A DNA stretch of 64,000 bases. Origin: Bacteroidota bacterium. Its GTDB lineage: Bacteria > Bacteroidota > Bacteroidia > Chitinophagales > Chitinophagaceae. The stretch covers positions 1 through 64,000 of the forward strand of contig JAEZGI010000071.1 of assembly GCA_023416995.1 (NCBI GenBank). Direction: 5' to 3'. Under the pieces are notes generated by a model. That model saw only the letters and a list, made by a program, of their open reading frames with translations. It was not told the origin of the DNA and made no database searches. Each line of letters begins with the position of its first letter. Position 1 is the stretch's first letter. Position numbers and translations under genes: made by a program. Of this stretch, positions 17,311 to 25,808 are shown piece after piece.

Positions 17311-17981
17311 GAACGGGTTGTTTTTTTAACTTCGTGAACAATTGACAGTGCCTCAGCGGAGGCAGACTGCAATGTATTGTAAGATGCCTGTTCGAGTATT
17401 TGTTTTGTGATCAGTTTACTGCCCATGCCAATAGCTATCACCCCCGCCTTAAACCAGGAACTGATGCTTTCACTGTTCATTTCAACTCCACCGGTAGGCA
17501 TGAACTTCATACCCGGGAAGATATCTTTAATGGCTGTGATATAAGACGGCCCTACCAGGCTGCCAGGGAAGATCTTGACGAGACTCGCGCCGGCAGCTTC
17601 TGCCTGCGCTATTTCTGTGGCGGTTAAACAGCCGGGAACCCACAACACTTTTGCTTCCTGGCAAATCTCTGCAATACCGGTATGCACAATGGGACACACT
17701 ATAAAGTCTGCACCTGCTTCGATAAAGGTCCGGGCATCTGCGGGCGTTTTAATGGTACCAATACCCAGTTGCATACCCGGCAGGTTGGCATCGACCAGGG
17801 CCCTTAATTTCCGGAAATTGGATAATGCCTGCGGCCCCCTGTTGGTAAATTCAAGGATCCGGATACCGCCTCCGTATAAAGCCGTTGTGATACCCTCACA
17901 CAACTTTTCGTCATCATGATAAAACAAAGGCACCAGCCCCTGTTCAATGATCAGATCCAATATCTTTTTTCCTTTATCCAT
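17307..17981 (-). CDS. eda: KDPG / KHG aldolase
   Basis: Class I aldolase that splits 2-keto-3-deoxy-6-phosphogluconate into pyruvate and glyceraldehyde-3-phosphate, and usually also acts on 4-hydroxy-2-oxoglutarate. The 224-residue barrel shows Glu44 (RILEFTNR), the GIGTIKT phosphate loop region (about 73-79), Schiff-base Lys136 (ASLVKIFPG) and PTGGV. The start overlaps the 3' end of kdgK by eight bases and the stop overlaps exuT by four, so translation is probably coupled. It completes the uronate route. Confidence 0.93.
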   Translation of the reverse strand: MDKGKKILDLIIEQGLVPLFYHDDEKLCEGITTALYGGGIRILEFTNRGPQALSNFRKLRALVDANLPGMQLGIGTIKTPADARTFIEAGADFIVCPIVHTGIAEICQEAKVLWVPGCLTATEIAQAEAAGASLVKIFPGSLVGPSYITAIKDIFPGMKFMPTGGVEMNSESISSWFKAGVIAIGMGSKLITKQILEQASYNTLQSASAEALSIVHEVKKTTRS

Positions 17982-18987
17982 ACTTTTTTGTTGCTGCGTT
18001 TACCTGTTCTACGGTCCGGTCGGTTGCATCGCCAGTAATAAATAATTTTTCGAAAGCGGCAGCAGTCGCAAAATTCAGCAACTGCGGTCTGCTATGACCG
18101 TTATAATAGCCGTAGATAAGTCCTGCCATAAAGCAATCACCACTTCCCACTTTGTCCACTACATGATCCGTTTGATATTCTTCAGATACATAAAGTTGTT
18201 GTCCTTCAAAGAGTGTGGTATAGTAACGAATACCTGCAGGACCATTATCAAAACGAAAAGTGTTGGCAACCACCTCACATGCAGGATATTGTTCACGTAT
18301 ATACAGAGATGTTTTTAAGGCCTGCTCAAGATATTTGTCTTTTTGATTTACATCTGCGATTGTATGATCGATAGGAACATTCAACATAGTATTTGCTGCC
18401 CAGACATTTCCCATGATGAGATGGCAATGTCTTGCAAGCGCGGGCATAACATCCGAGCTGCTGCGACCGTACTTCCACAATTTTGCGCGGTAATTGAGAT
18501 CTACTGAAATTTTGATATTACGTGCAGCCGCTGCTTCTAATGCTTCTTCGCAAACATCGGCTACCCCCTGTGTAAGTGCAGGACAGATAGCACTAAAATG
18601 AAACCAGGAGACATCCTCAAACACGATGGACCAATCTATCATACCCGGCTGTAGTTCTGAAAACGCAGAACCTGCCCGATCATAAATAACTCCTGCATTT
18701 TTGAGTTCAGAACCTACCGGCAGATAATAAGTGCCGATACGATTACCACGGTAATGCATAACCGAGGTGTCAATATTTTTGTGTTGAAGAGAAGTCACGA
18801 TCTGGTTACTCAGCAGATTATCAGGAAGAGCAGACAGGTATCGCACGGGCACACCCCAGGCGGCAAGTGCCTGCGCAGCATTCAGTTCGGCACCGCCAAC
18901 AAATACAGGCATCGACTGTTCGCGGACCCAGTTTGCAGAAGGTGATAAACGAAGTATCAGCTCTCCAAAACACAAGACTTTTCCCAT
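17974..18987 (-). CDS. kdgK: 2-dehydro-3-deoxygluconokinase (PfkB family)
   Basis: Phosphorylates 2-keto-3-deoxygluconate to KDPG. The 337-residue ribokinase-fold protein has the N-terminal GELILRLSP, the substrate-lid segment with FVGGAELNAAQALAAWG (residues about 29-45), and the C-terminal PfkB signature DKVGSGDCFMAGLIYG with catalytic Asp in GSGD. I place the start at the ATG at 18987, which overlaps the uxaC stop as TGATG; a GTG one codon earlier is also possible. Its place between uxaC and eda fixes the substrate with good probability, although PfkB kinases are hard to separate by sequence alone. Confidence 0.88.
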   Translation of the reverse strand: MGKVLCFGELILRLSPSANWVREQSMPVFVGGAELNAAQALAAWGVPVRYLSALPDNLLSNQIVTSLQHKNIDTSVMHYRGNRIGTYYLPVGSELKNAGVIYDRAGSAFSELQPGMIDWSIVFEDVSWFHFSAICPALTQGVADVCEEALEAAAARNIKISVDLNYRAKLWKYGRSSSDVMPALARHCHLIMGNVWAANTMLNVPIDHTIADVNQKDKYLEQALKTSLYIREQYPACEVVANTFRFDNGPAGIRYYTTLFEGQQLYVSEEYQTDHVVDKVGSGDCFMAGLIYGYYNGHSRPQLLNFATAAAFEKLFITGDATDRTVEQVNAATKKYG

Positions 18988-20387
18988 CACCAGTTAAAAT
19001 AGTTTTTTGCGTTGTTATAGCAGATATCCTGGACAAGCTTACCCACCCACGTAATATCGTTAGGAAGTTCACCGTTTTCGATCTCTTCTCCAAAAAGATT
19101 ACAAAGTATTCGTCTGAAATACTCATGTCTTGGATAAGAAAGAAAACTTCTTGAATCAGTAAGCATACCCACAAACCGGCTGATCAGACCCATATTGGAT
19201 AAGGCATTCATCTGGTTGATCATACCGTCTTTCTGATCCATGAACCACCATCCTGAACCAAATTGAATTTTGCCCGGAACGGTGCCATCATTGAAATTGC
19301 CCGTCATCGTAGCAAACAACGCATTGTCGGCCGGATTGAGATTATATAAGATTGTCCTGGTTAATTGATTGGTGCTGTCCATCCGGTTCAGAAACTTTGA
19401 TAAACTTAGGCCCTGTGGATAATCACCAATCGAATCCCACCCGGTGTCCGGCCCGAGCTCTGACAGACGGCGCGTATTGTTATTTCTCAGGGCACCAACA
19501 TGATATTGCTGGATCCAGCCTTTTTCATGATCCCAGGCAGCGAAGTGTACGAGCATGGCCGATTTGAACTGCTCGCTTTCCAGCGGCGATATTGTTTTAC
19601 CATTCCTGATTTTAATAAAAATATCAGCCACTTCCTTTTCGGTATAGTCCGCTGCATACAGGCGTTCCAACCCATGATCGGAAACCGAACAACCATTTTC
19701 ACTAAAAAAGTCATGACGTGTTTTCAGCGCATTGAGATAATCATCCAGATTTGAAATTGACCTATTGGTTACTGCCTCGAGCCGTCCTATGTAAGCTTTT
19801 AATGCCTCAACATCATCACTGTTCATTGCTTTATCCGGACGAAAGGCAGGTAATATCCTGATACTAAAATTTTCCTGCTTGATCCTTCTGTGGTCCGCAA
19901 GATCATCAAGCGGGTCATCGGTGGTGCAGATAACTTTTACATTCATTTTGGTCAACAGCGATCTGACTGAATATTCATCGGTTGCTAATTTTTCATTACA
20001 GATCGCATATATCTTGTCAGCGGTGTCACTATTGAGTATATCATTCACGCCAAAATACCTGAGTAATTCAAGATGCGTCCAGTGATATAGTGGATTCCGC
20101 ATTGTATAAGGAACCGTTTCTGCCCATTTGCGAAACTTTGCTTCATCGGGCTGATCACCTGTACAAAAGCTTTCATCAACACCATTAGTGCGCATCGCGC
20201 GCCATTTATAATGATCCCCATACAACCAGGCTTCACTAACATTTTTGAATGTATGATTGTCGGCAATTTGTTTTTGCGGAAGATGACAATGGTAATCTAT
20301 GATTGGCATGGTAGCTGCAAAATCATGGTACAACCGCTCAGCGGTTTTTGATTGCAACAGGAAATTATCATCAAGAAATTTTTTCAT
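18987..20387 (-). CDS. uxaC: Glucuronate / galacturonate isomerase
   Basis: Uronate isomerase of the amidohydrolase superfamily, converting glucuronate to fructuronate and galacturonate to tagaturonate. The 466 residues include the metal-binding HCHLP near the N-terminus (residues about 36-40), the LYHWTHLELLRYFG segment, TTDDPLDDL and LTDSRSFLSYPRHEYFRR near the C-terminus, all typical of UxaC. It starts 21 bases after uxaB and overlaps kdgK by one base at the stop, within one operon. Confidence 0.95.
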   Translation of the reverse strand: MKKFLDDNFLLQSKTAERLYHDFAATMPIIDYHCHLPQKQIADNHTFKNVSEAWLYGDHYKWRAMRTNGVDESFCTGDQPDEAKFRKWAETVPYTMRNPLYHWTHLELLRYFGVNDILNSDTADKIYAICNEKLATDEYSVRSLLTKMNVKVICTTDDPLDDLADHRRIKQENFSIRILPAFRPDKAMNSDDVEALKAYIGRLEAVTNRSISNLDDYLNALKTRHDFFSENGCSVSDHGLERLYAADYTEKEVADIFIKIRNGKTISPLESEQFKSAMLVHFAAWDHEKGWIQQYHVGALRNNNTRRLSELGPDTGWDSIGDYPQGLSLSKFLNRMDSTNQLTRTILYNLNPADNALFATMTGNFNDGTVPGKIQFGSGWWFMDQKDGMINQMNALSNMGLISRFVGMLTDSRSFLSYPRHEYFRRILCNLFGEEIENGELPNDITWVGKLVQDICYNNAKNYFNW

Positions 20388-20408
20388 AAGCAGGCTGTTA
20401 TCGAAAGA

Positions 20409-21926
20409 TTAGGCTAAAGTTTTATTCTGCTGAAATTTATCCAGCGTTTCACGTGCACCATATTGAATCAATGAAGCAAGGTAATCTGTTACTGCTATCT
20501 CAAAACCGGGTAAAGAAGAAAGATCGGCCCCCCAGAGTGTTTCATCTCGCAGCACGGTCGCTGTAATACGCGATGGACCTGCAGTGTTCCACAATTCATG
20601 GAGGTAAGCTGCTTTATCATCCTGCACCTGGTATTCTATAGCATTTACGGAACCATAATATTTTCCCTCGCTTTCGCGCGCGGGTTTCATAAACAATATA
20701 TAAGCGGCGAAACCAAGAGCCATAGCTTGTGGCACCGCCTGGTTATCCGAGAAATATTTCAACAATACCGGCACATTTCTCATCTTCATTTTGGAAGTAT
20801 ACTGCACTGTTATGCTGATCCATTTGTGCTCGATAGCAGGATTCCTGAAACGATCGAGCACTTTACGACCAAAAGCCGATGCTGTTCCCGGTTCCAACCG
20901 ATATGGAATTCCCGAACTGATTTCATCCAGCATTAACGTCGAAATAAAATCAGACATATTGCTATCCGTCATAGCAAGTTTTACAGTTTCAAAACCCGCA
21001 AGAACAGCCAGGCCACAGCTAAGCGTATGCGTGCCATTCAGCATGCGGAGTTTCAGTTCCCGATATATATCGATATCCGGTTCAATGATAACTCCGGGAT
21101 CAACTTCGGCAAACCCCAGCACTTTCCGAACCTGTTCATCGCCCTGGATGGCCCATAAGCGGTAAACTTCGGCCATAATCATCAGTTCATCGGTATAACC
21201 CGCCTTTTCCTGGATCTCTTTGCGCACCTCTGATGATGGTTTGCCCGGCACAATGCGGTCAACCAATGAACTGCAAAATGTATTTGCAGTGTTCAACCAG
21301 TCAACAAACTGAGCATCGGCTCCGTTGAAGACAGCGAGTTCATTAAGGATGGACTGCAACTTTTTCCCGTTATCGACTATCAGTTCTGTTGGTATGATTA
21401 CCAGGCCACCGGCATCTTTCCCTCCAAGCTTGTTATATCTCTCCAGTAATACGGCCAGCAACTTTCCGGGGAAGGACTCCGGAACCCTGCCGATAACGAG
21501 TTCATTCACGAGTGCAATTCCAACTTCCGTAGTATTGGAAATTATAATACTGAGATCGGGGCTGGTGGCTAATGCAAGCACCTTGTCCCAGTCAGTTTTT
21601 GCAGCGAGCACCCTGCTAATGGCAGCGGAAACTATATTTTCATTTATGTTTTTGCCTTCATCAATACCGCGTACACAAATAGTGTAAAGACCATCCTGTT
21701 TGCCAAACGCATCAAGTTCGCCACCGCTGGTCGATTTAACAACTACTATACGACCATTGAATTTACCTTCACGATTCGCTTTATCAATAAAATAGTCAGG
21801 AAGGCCCCGCAACAATACACCGGTGCCAAATTGCAGCACTTTTTCCGGTAGTTGAAATACCGAAGCATCCGGAACGGCAAACCCATCATTACTTATGTTA
21901 CTTAGCGTGGAGCTGGATAAAATCAT
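20409..21926 (-). CDS. uxaB: Tagaturonate reductase (altronate oxidoreductase)
   Basis: NAD-dependent polyol dehydrogenase of the mannitol dehydrogenase family that reduces tagaturonate to altronate. The 505 residues show the nucleotide-binding start LQFGTGVLLRGLPDYFID (about 31-48) and the catalytic K-x4-N-x2-H motif in KLRMLNGTHTL. The closest alternative is fructuronate reductase (UxuB), but UxaB-type proteins of Bacteroidota have this N-terminus. It is the first gene of the uxaB-uxaC-kdgK-eda-exuT operon. No GntR, LacI or AraC regulator adjoins it, and no altronate dehydratase is in the window. Confidence 0.9.
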   Translation of the reverse strand: MILSSSTLSNISNDGFAVPDASVFQLPEKVLQFGTGVLLRGLPDYFIDKANREGKFNGRIVVVKSTSGGELDAFGKQDGLYTICVRGIDEGKNINENIVSAAISRVLAAKTDWDKVLALATSPDLSIIISNTTEVGIALVNELVIGRVPESFPGKLLAVLLERYNKLGGKDAGGLVIIPTELIVDNGKKLQSILNELAVFNGADAQFVDWLNTANTFCSSLVDRIVPGKPSSEVRKEIQEKAGYTDELMIMAEVYRLWAIQGDEQVRKVLGFAEVDPGVIIEPDIDIYRELKLRMLNGTHTLSCGLAVLAGFETVKLAMTDSNMSDFISTLMLDEISSGIPYRLEPGTASAFGRKVLDRFRNPAIEHKWISITVQYTSKMKMRNVPVLLKYFSDNQAVPQAMALGFAAYILFMKPARESEGKYYGSVNAIEYQVQDDKAAYLHELWNTAGPSRITATVLRDETLWGADLSSLPGFEIAVTDYLASLIQYGARETLDKFQQNKTLA

Positions 21927-22185
21927 TTACTGCAGTTATTGGTCCATTTAATGGGTGTACAGGTATGTATGCCTGAAGTTAACACATGAAATGATGACAG
22001 ATAACGAACCTGGAAAAGAATTGCTGATGATTACCACCACATATAGACGGCTTTAAGACGCTTCTCTGAAGATAAAATCCTGCAATCGTTTCCTGATGTA
22101 CAATGCATCAGACATTGTGTTGGAACTCAGCGACAATTGTACGTACATATTCGCATTAAGCGACACTATTTGCGTGATTTTTTTA

Positions 22186-22199
22186 CGCAAACGTTCCCG
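22186..22199. promoter_or_regulatory. LacI-type operator-like sequence upstream of uxaB
   Basis: CGCAAACGTTCCCG is an imperfect palindrome centred on AACGTT, like operators of LacI-family sugar regulators. It lies about 260 bases upstream of the uxaB start. No LacI gene is in the window, so this is only suggestive. Confidence 0.25.
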
Positions 22200-22217
22200 A
22201 AAACGATGTAGTGGACC

Positions 22218-22236
22218 GGTCTATTACAAATAGACC
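22218..22236. repeat. Perfect inverted repeat after the receiver stop codon
   Basis: GGTCTATT-aca-AATAGACC, eight perfect pairs and a three-base loop, begins at the base after the receiver gene's stop codon (minus strand). There is no T-run after it, so it is a poor intrinsic terminator. It could be a 3'-end stabilising hairpin or an operator. Confidence 0.5.
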
Positions 22237-22674
22237 TTATGCATGCGCGGTTGGCAGCTTCACAAGACTGATCCAAAAGTTTTTTATCATCATCACGACC
22301 TGCATAAACTTATTAAAATCGACAGGTTTGGTAATATAACAATTGGCGTGATTCAGATATGAGTCCATCACATCTTTCTCAGAGTCTGAAGTAGTAAGTA
22401 TTACAACAGGGATGTGTTTGAGATCTGCATCATTTTTAATTTTATGCAGTACCTCTTTACCATCGATCCTGGGCAGATTAATGTCAAGCAAAATAATATC
22501 AGGTAATTCCACCTCAGCGTTTGTGCCCTCACGGTAGAGATAATTCAAAGCTTCCTCTCCGTCACGTACAACGATCACCTTGTTGTTGATTCTTGCTTCT
22601 TTTAGTGCTTCAACGGTGAGAACAATATCTCCCTCATTGTCTTCTACCAATAGTATTACAAGTTCTTTTTTCAT
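22237..22674 (-). CDS. Single-domain response regulator (Rcp1-like)
   Basis: A 145-residue CheY-like receiver without an output domain. Phospho-acceptor Asp64 lies in IILLDINLPR, the acidic pocket is EDNEGD near residue 11, the conserved threonine is in VVILTTSDSEKD, and the lysine is in YITKPVDF. The sequence resembles Rcp1-type receivers that partner with phytochrome-like kinases. It lies 15 bases downstream of the CHASE3/PAS kinase on the same strand and is surely its partner in the same transcript. It must act by protein-protein contact or as a phosphate relay. Confidence 0.92.
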   Translation of the reverse strand: MKKELVILLVEDNEGDIVLTVEALKEARINNKVIVVRDGEEALNYLYREGTNAEVELPDIILLDINLPRIDGKEVLHKIKNDADLKHIPVVILTTSDSEKDVMDSYLNHANCYITKPVDFNKFMQVVMMIKNFWISLVKLPTAHA

Positions 22675-22689
22675 CAGGGTTATTCAGAT

Positions 22690-25443
22690 TTACGTTTGTT
22701 CTTGTTTAGGCAGCTTCACAAAAAATGTACTACCCTGTCGTGGCTCAGATTCGACCCATATATTGCCGCCGTGTCTTTCAACAATTTTTTTACAAATGGC
22801 AAGGCCGATTCCTGTTCCGCTGTAGGCACTTCTGTTATGAAGCCGCTGAAAGATAATAAAGATTTTGTCAAAGAATTTCGGGTCGATACCAACTCCCTGG
22901 TCCTTGACGTAGAAAAGCCAGCTATCGCCCTGGTCCTCATGGCCAATTTCAATCCTGGGCGGTTCGGGGTGACTGTACTTGATGGCATTACCAACCAGGT
23001 TCTGAAACAGCTGATGTATCTGTGCACGTTCGCCCTTTATAACCGGCAGCGGATGAATTATTAACTCAGCGCTAGTTTCGTTAATCGCGAGATTATAGAT
23101 ATTCCGAACTGATTTCAGCACTTCGTTACAATCAACATTCACCATCATTTCTTTGCTCGTTCCGATGCGGGAATATTGTAACAGATCCTGGATCAGCGTC
23201 TTCATTCGTTCGGCGCCATCAACAGCAAAGGCCATGTACTTTTTATTTGTTTCGTCGAGCGTGCCTTCCAGCCGTTTTTCAAGCAATTGAAGAAAGCTTG
23301 TAACCATTCTCAACGGCTCCTGCAGATCATGCGAGGCAACATATGCAAAACGTTCGAGTTCGGTATTCGAAGCCATCAATTCTGCGGCGCGTTTATGGAG
23401 TTGCTCGTTTAGTTCCGTAAGCTGTTGAGCAGTTAGTTTTTTTTCAGTAGCATCTCTTATGATGGCATAGAACATCCGGTTTTGTGGTGACCAAAGCACC
23501 GTCCATGAAAGTGGCACCACTGAACCGTCTTTCCTGATGTACCTGTTCTCATAATTACGCACAATTGTTTCACCATCAAGATCTGTAAGCATTGTTACGT
23601 TTGTCGGCACATCGTCCGGCAGCATAAGATCCATATAGTTTCTTCCGATGATCTCAGAAGCCTGGTAACCGAGCAGTTGTAAACTGTTGGCACTCACCTG
23701 TGTGAACTGCCCTTCCTGGTTGATCACACAGATCATATCAAGTGACGCCTCTAGCAGGTTCTGTAAACCGTTCAACACCATCTGTTGTTGCTCATGAGCT
23801 GCCTCAATAACTTCCTGCGCCTGTTTGATTGCTGTAACATCGGTCGACACGGAACATAAAGCATAAGGCTGGTTGTTTTCATCATACAACGGGAACCTGG
23901 TGGTAATCAGGTGCAATACGTTATTATGAATTTTTATGGTGACTGAAGACTCCTGCCTCAGTCTTTCCTCAATAATCTTTCTATCCGACTCCTCCGACTT
24001 AGGATCAAGATCGGGGTAGAAGTCACGGGCCGTCTTTCCAAGAATTTGGTGAACAGGGGGACCAATGATTTTCTGTGCACCCGGGTTAATCATAATATAT
24101 CGGCCTTCCAGGTCCTTAATGGTAATGGCGCTTGGCGTGTTATCGATTATTCCCCTGGCAAGTGATTCACTCTTTCGTAATGCTGCTTCGGCCTTGTTGC
24201 GGGAAACCGTATTTCTATAAACAACAACAGCCACTGTAATCAATAAAAGGGTCACCAACACTTCAATAACAGAGATTATCCGTTGCGAGCCTTTTGCGGT
24301 TGCTTCATTATCCCGTATGCGCGCCTGCAACCGGCGGTGTTCGTTTGTCTGCACGCCAGCGATCAATGCCCGGAACTGATCCATTAATTTTTTTTCTGCC
24401 CCAATGGTTATGATGGTGAGCAATTGTGCTTCCATACCGGCTCTTTTCATTTCAATAAGACTTGATCGAAGCTCGATATTTTGTTTTGCCAGACTCAGCA
24501 ATGAATCAACACGCATTCGTTGCTGGGGCGACCCTTCAGTCAACTTATTTAATTGTTCAATGGAGTGGATAATCGTCTGTGAGCCCCGATGAAAAGGCTC
24601 CAGGAACTCCTCATGGTTTGTCAGCATAAACCCCCGTGCACCGGTTTCGATATCCTGCGCTTCAACAAGGATAACATTGGTGATCAATAACACCTGGTTC
24701 GTGTGGTCCACCATTTTCGCGCTTTCAATAAGCTTCAGGTTATTTGCAGATATTGAAAAAAACACGATTCCAAGTAAGAGGATAGCGACAGCAAAATAGG
24801 CCACGATCTTGCGTTCGTAGGAGAAGGAAAGACTTTGTAAGGGCCTTGAGAAAAAGATGCCTACACAGAGTAACATTATACCCAGGCTGGTAGTTAATGC
24901 CGTGGTTATGGCAAAGGGTATTGAACCCAGGTAGTCGAGCCCGGAAATATAATTGAATGTAATAAATACAGCTACAAAAAATACTAATGGCAATAGTACC
25001 TGCACCAGGATCTGCGAGCCTCTTGAAGGAAGTTTCAGCAGTATAATTGCAAGTGAGAGAAACATCAGGCAGGTAAAGATTTCCATCCTGCCGGAAACCG
25101 GTCTCTTATTAAAACCTAAAAAAAGCCTGTCGACATTTACCGGAATATTTGTTACCAGTTCAAACAATGTGAAGGTACAGATGAGCAATACGCCGTAAGC
25201 TGCTCCCTTTCCTATAGGCCCCAGGTATCGCGACGACCTGCTGTTATTAGTTGCATACAACGACACCGCGCAAAGTATCATGCTCAGCGAAGCAATGAAT
25301 CGCGTAGATGCAATATTCGCAAAGATGGCATTTGAATACTGGTTTTCCGAAAACCATCCAGTGATTGCGATGATTCCCGCAGCAACTGTACATAAAGCAA
25401 TGATATTACTGATATAGGTTCGGAGCATAGTCGATGACTTCAT
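22690..25443 (-). CDS. Membrane histidine kinase: seven-helix N-terminus, CHASE3, two PAS domains
   Basis: A 917-residue sensor kinase. Hydrophobic segments at about 14-30, 47-63, 82-100, 122-137, 147-166, 175-197 and 213-231 form an integral-membrane sensor region. A CHASE3 extracytoplasmic domain (about 237-380, with VEAQDIETGARGFMLT) is closed by a helix at 389-409. Two PAS domains follow (about 425-540 and 560-680), then HisKA with His705 in YVASHDLQEPLR and a HATPase domain (about 800-915, GTGIGLAICKKIVERHGG). This phytochrome-type kinase core normally pairs with Rcp1-like receivers, and such a gene follows after 15 bases. The ligand is unknown. A TACTTTTG -7 element lies 58 bases upstream. 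Confidence 0.9.
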   Translation of the reverse strand: MKSSTMLRTYISNIIALCTVAAGIIAITGWFSENQYSNAIFANIASTRFIASLSMILCAVSLYATNNSRSSRYLGPIGKGAAYGVLLICTFTLFELVTNIPVNVDRLFLGFNKRPVSGRMEIFTCLMFLSLAIILLKLPSRGSQILVQVLLPLVFFVAVFITFNYISGLDYLGSIPFAITTALTTSLGIMLLCVGIFFSRPLQSLSFSYERKIVAYFAVAILLLGIVFFSISANNLKLIESAKMVDHTNQVLLITNVILVEAQDIETGARGFMLTNHEEFLEPFHRGSQTIIHSIEQLNKLTEGSPQQRMRVDSLLSLAKQNIELRSSLIEMKRAGMEAQLLTIITIGAEKKLMDQFRALIAGVQTNEHRRLQARIRDNEATAKGSQRIISVIEVLVTLLLITVAVVVYRNTVSRNKAEAALRKSESLARGIIDNTPSAITIKDLEGRYIMINPGAQKIIGPPVHQILGKTARDFYPDLDPKSEESDRKIIEERLRQESSVTIKIHNNVLHLITTRFPLYDENNQPYALCSVSTDVTAIKQAQEVIEAAHEQQQMVLNGLQNLLEASLDMICVINQEGQFTQVSANSLQLLGYQASEIIGRNYMDLMLPDDVPTNVTMLTDLDGETIVRNYENRYIRKDGSVVPLSWTVLWSPQNRMFYAIIRDATEKKLTAQQLTELNEQLHKRAAELMASNTELERFAYVASHDLQEPLRMVTSFLQLLEKRLEGTLDETNKKYMAFAVDGAERMKTLIQDLLQYSRIGTSKEMMVNVDCNEVLKSVRNIYNLAINETSAELIIHPLPVIKGERAQIHQLFQNLVGNAIKYSHPEPPRIEIGHEDQGDSWLFYVKDQGVGIDPKFFDKIFIIFQRLHNRSAYSGTGIGLAICKKIVERHGGNIWVESEPRQGSTFFVKLPKQEQT

Positions 25444-25500
25444 TAAGGTAACAGCTAATGAATTGACATGCAGGTTGTATGGAACTGGCTAAGGGGTATT

Positions 25501-25508
25501 CAAAAGTA
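25501..25508 (-). promoter_or_regulatory. -7 promoter element for the CHASE3 kinase operon
   Basis: TACTTTTG on the minus strand matches TAnnTTTG exactly, 58 bases before the kinase ATG. No TTG is seen at 19 bases upstream. Confidence 0.4.
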
Positions 25509-25590
25509 AGACTTTTGTTGCTCGCACCACCAGATGGCATGAGTTTTATACCCAATTACCAGGAATCATTAACCAGTAAATTATAAAATC

Positions 25591-25752
25591 ATGAAAAAAC
25601 TCACGCTTCAATTCAGTCTTCTTGCAATGATATTATCGTTGAGTAGTTGTGAACTTGCCGGAGACATATTTTCGATGGGCATGTGGGTTGGTGTCTTGAT
25701 TGTAGTTGCTGTGATTGCACTCATCGTGTGGCTGGTACGCGGCCGCAGGTAG
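25591..25752 (+). CDS. Small lipoprotein with a membrane helix (53 residues)
   Basis: A 53-residue frame, ATG at 25591 to TAG at 25752. It starts with a lipoprotein signal (MKKLTLQFSLLAMILSLSSC, lipidated Cys20), followed by a short ELAGDIFSMG linker, one hydrophobic segment (about residues 29-49) and a basic RGRR tail. Similar tiny Bacteroidota proteins exist and are sometimes mislabelled phosphatidate cytidylyltransferase; nothing here supports that activity. The gene stands alone between divergent and convergent neighbours and is followed by a strong terminator, which supports it being a real transcription unit. The function is unknown. Confidence 0.7.
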   Translation: MKKLTLQFSLLAMILSLSSCELAGDIFSMGMWVGVLIVVAVIALIVWLVRGRR

Positions 25753-25768
25753 TAATACATTAAAATGA

Positions 25769-25798
25769 TGCCGTGACAGCTACTCTTCTGTCACGGCA
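25769..25798. terminator. Bidirectional terminator between the small lipoprotein and glcG-like genes
   Basis: An 11-base perfect stem, TGCCGTGACAG with CTGTCACGGCA, and an 8-base loop. It lies between two convergent genes, 16 bases after one stop and 10 before the other. The minus-strand side is followed by TCATTTT. Confidence 0.7.
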
Positions 25799-25808
25799 CT
25801 TAAACTAT

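Larger units (their letters stand above)
21927..22236. other. 310-base gap between uxaB and the receiver gene: hairpins, operator-like site and a cryptic frame
   Basis: Holds a perfect 8-base inverted repeat (22218-22236) straight after the receiver stop, a LacI-operator-like sequence around 22186-22199, and a minus-strand frame of 45 residues from a TTG at 22190 to a stop at 22053. I found no clear TAnnTTTG promoter for uxaB. The region must hold the hexuronate operon's control sites, but I cannot define them. Confidence 0.5.

Noticed and set aside
22186..22199. Firm LacI regulation of the uronate operon
   Set aside because: The palindrome is imperfect, overlaps a cryptic reading frame, and no LacI-family gene is present; kept only as a weak site.
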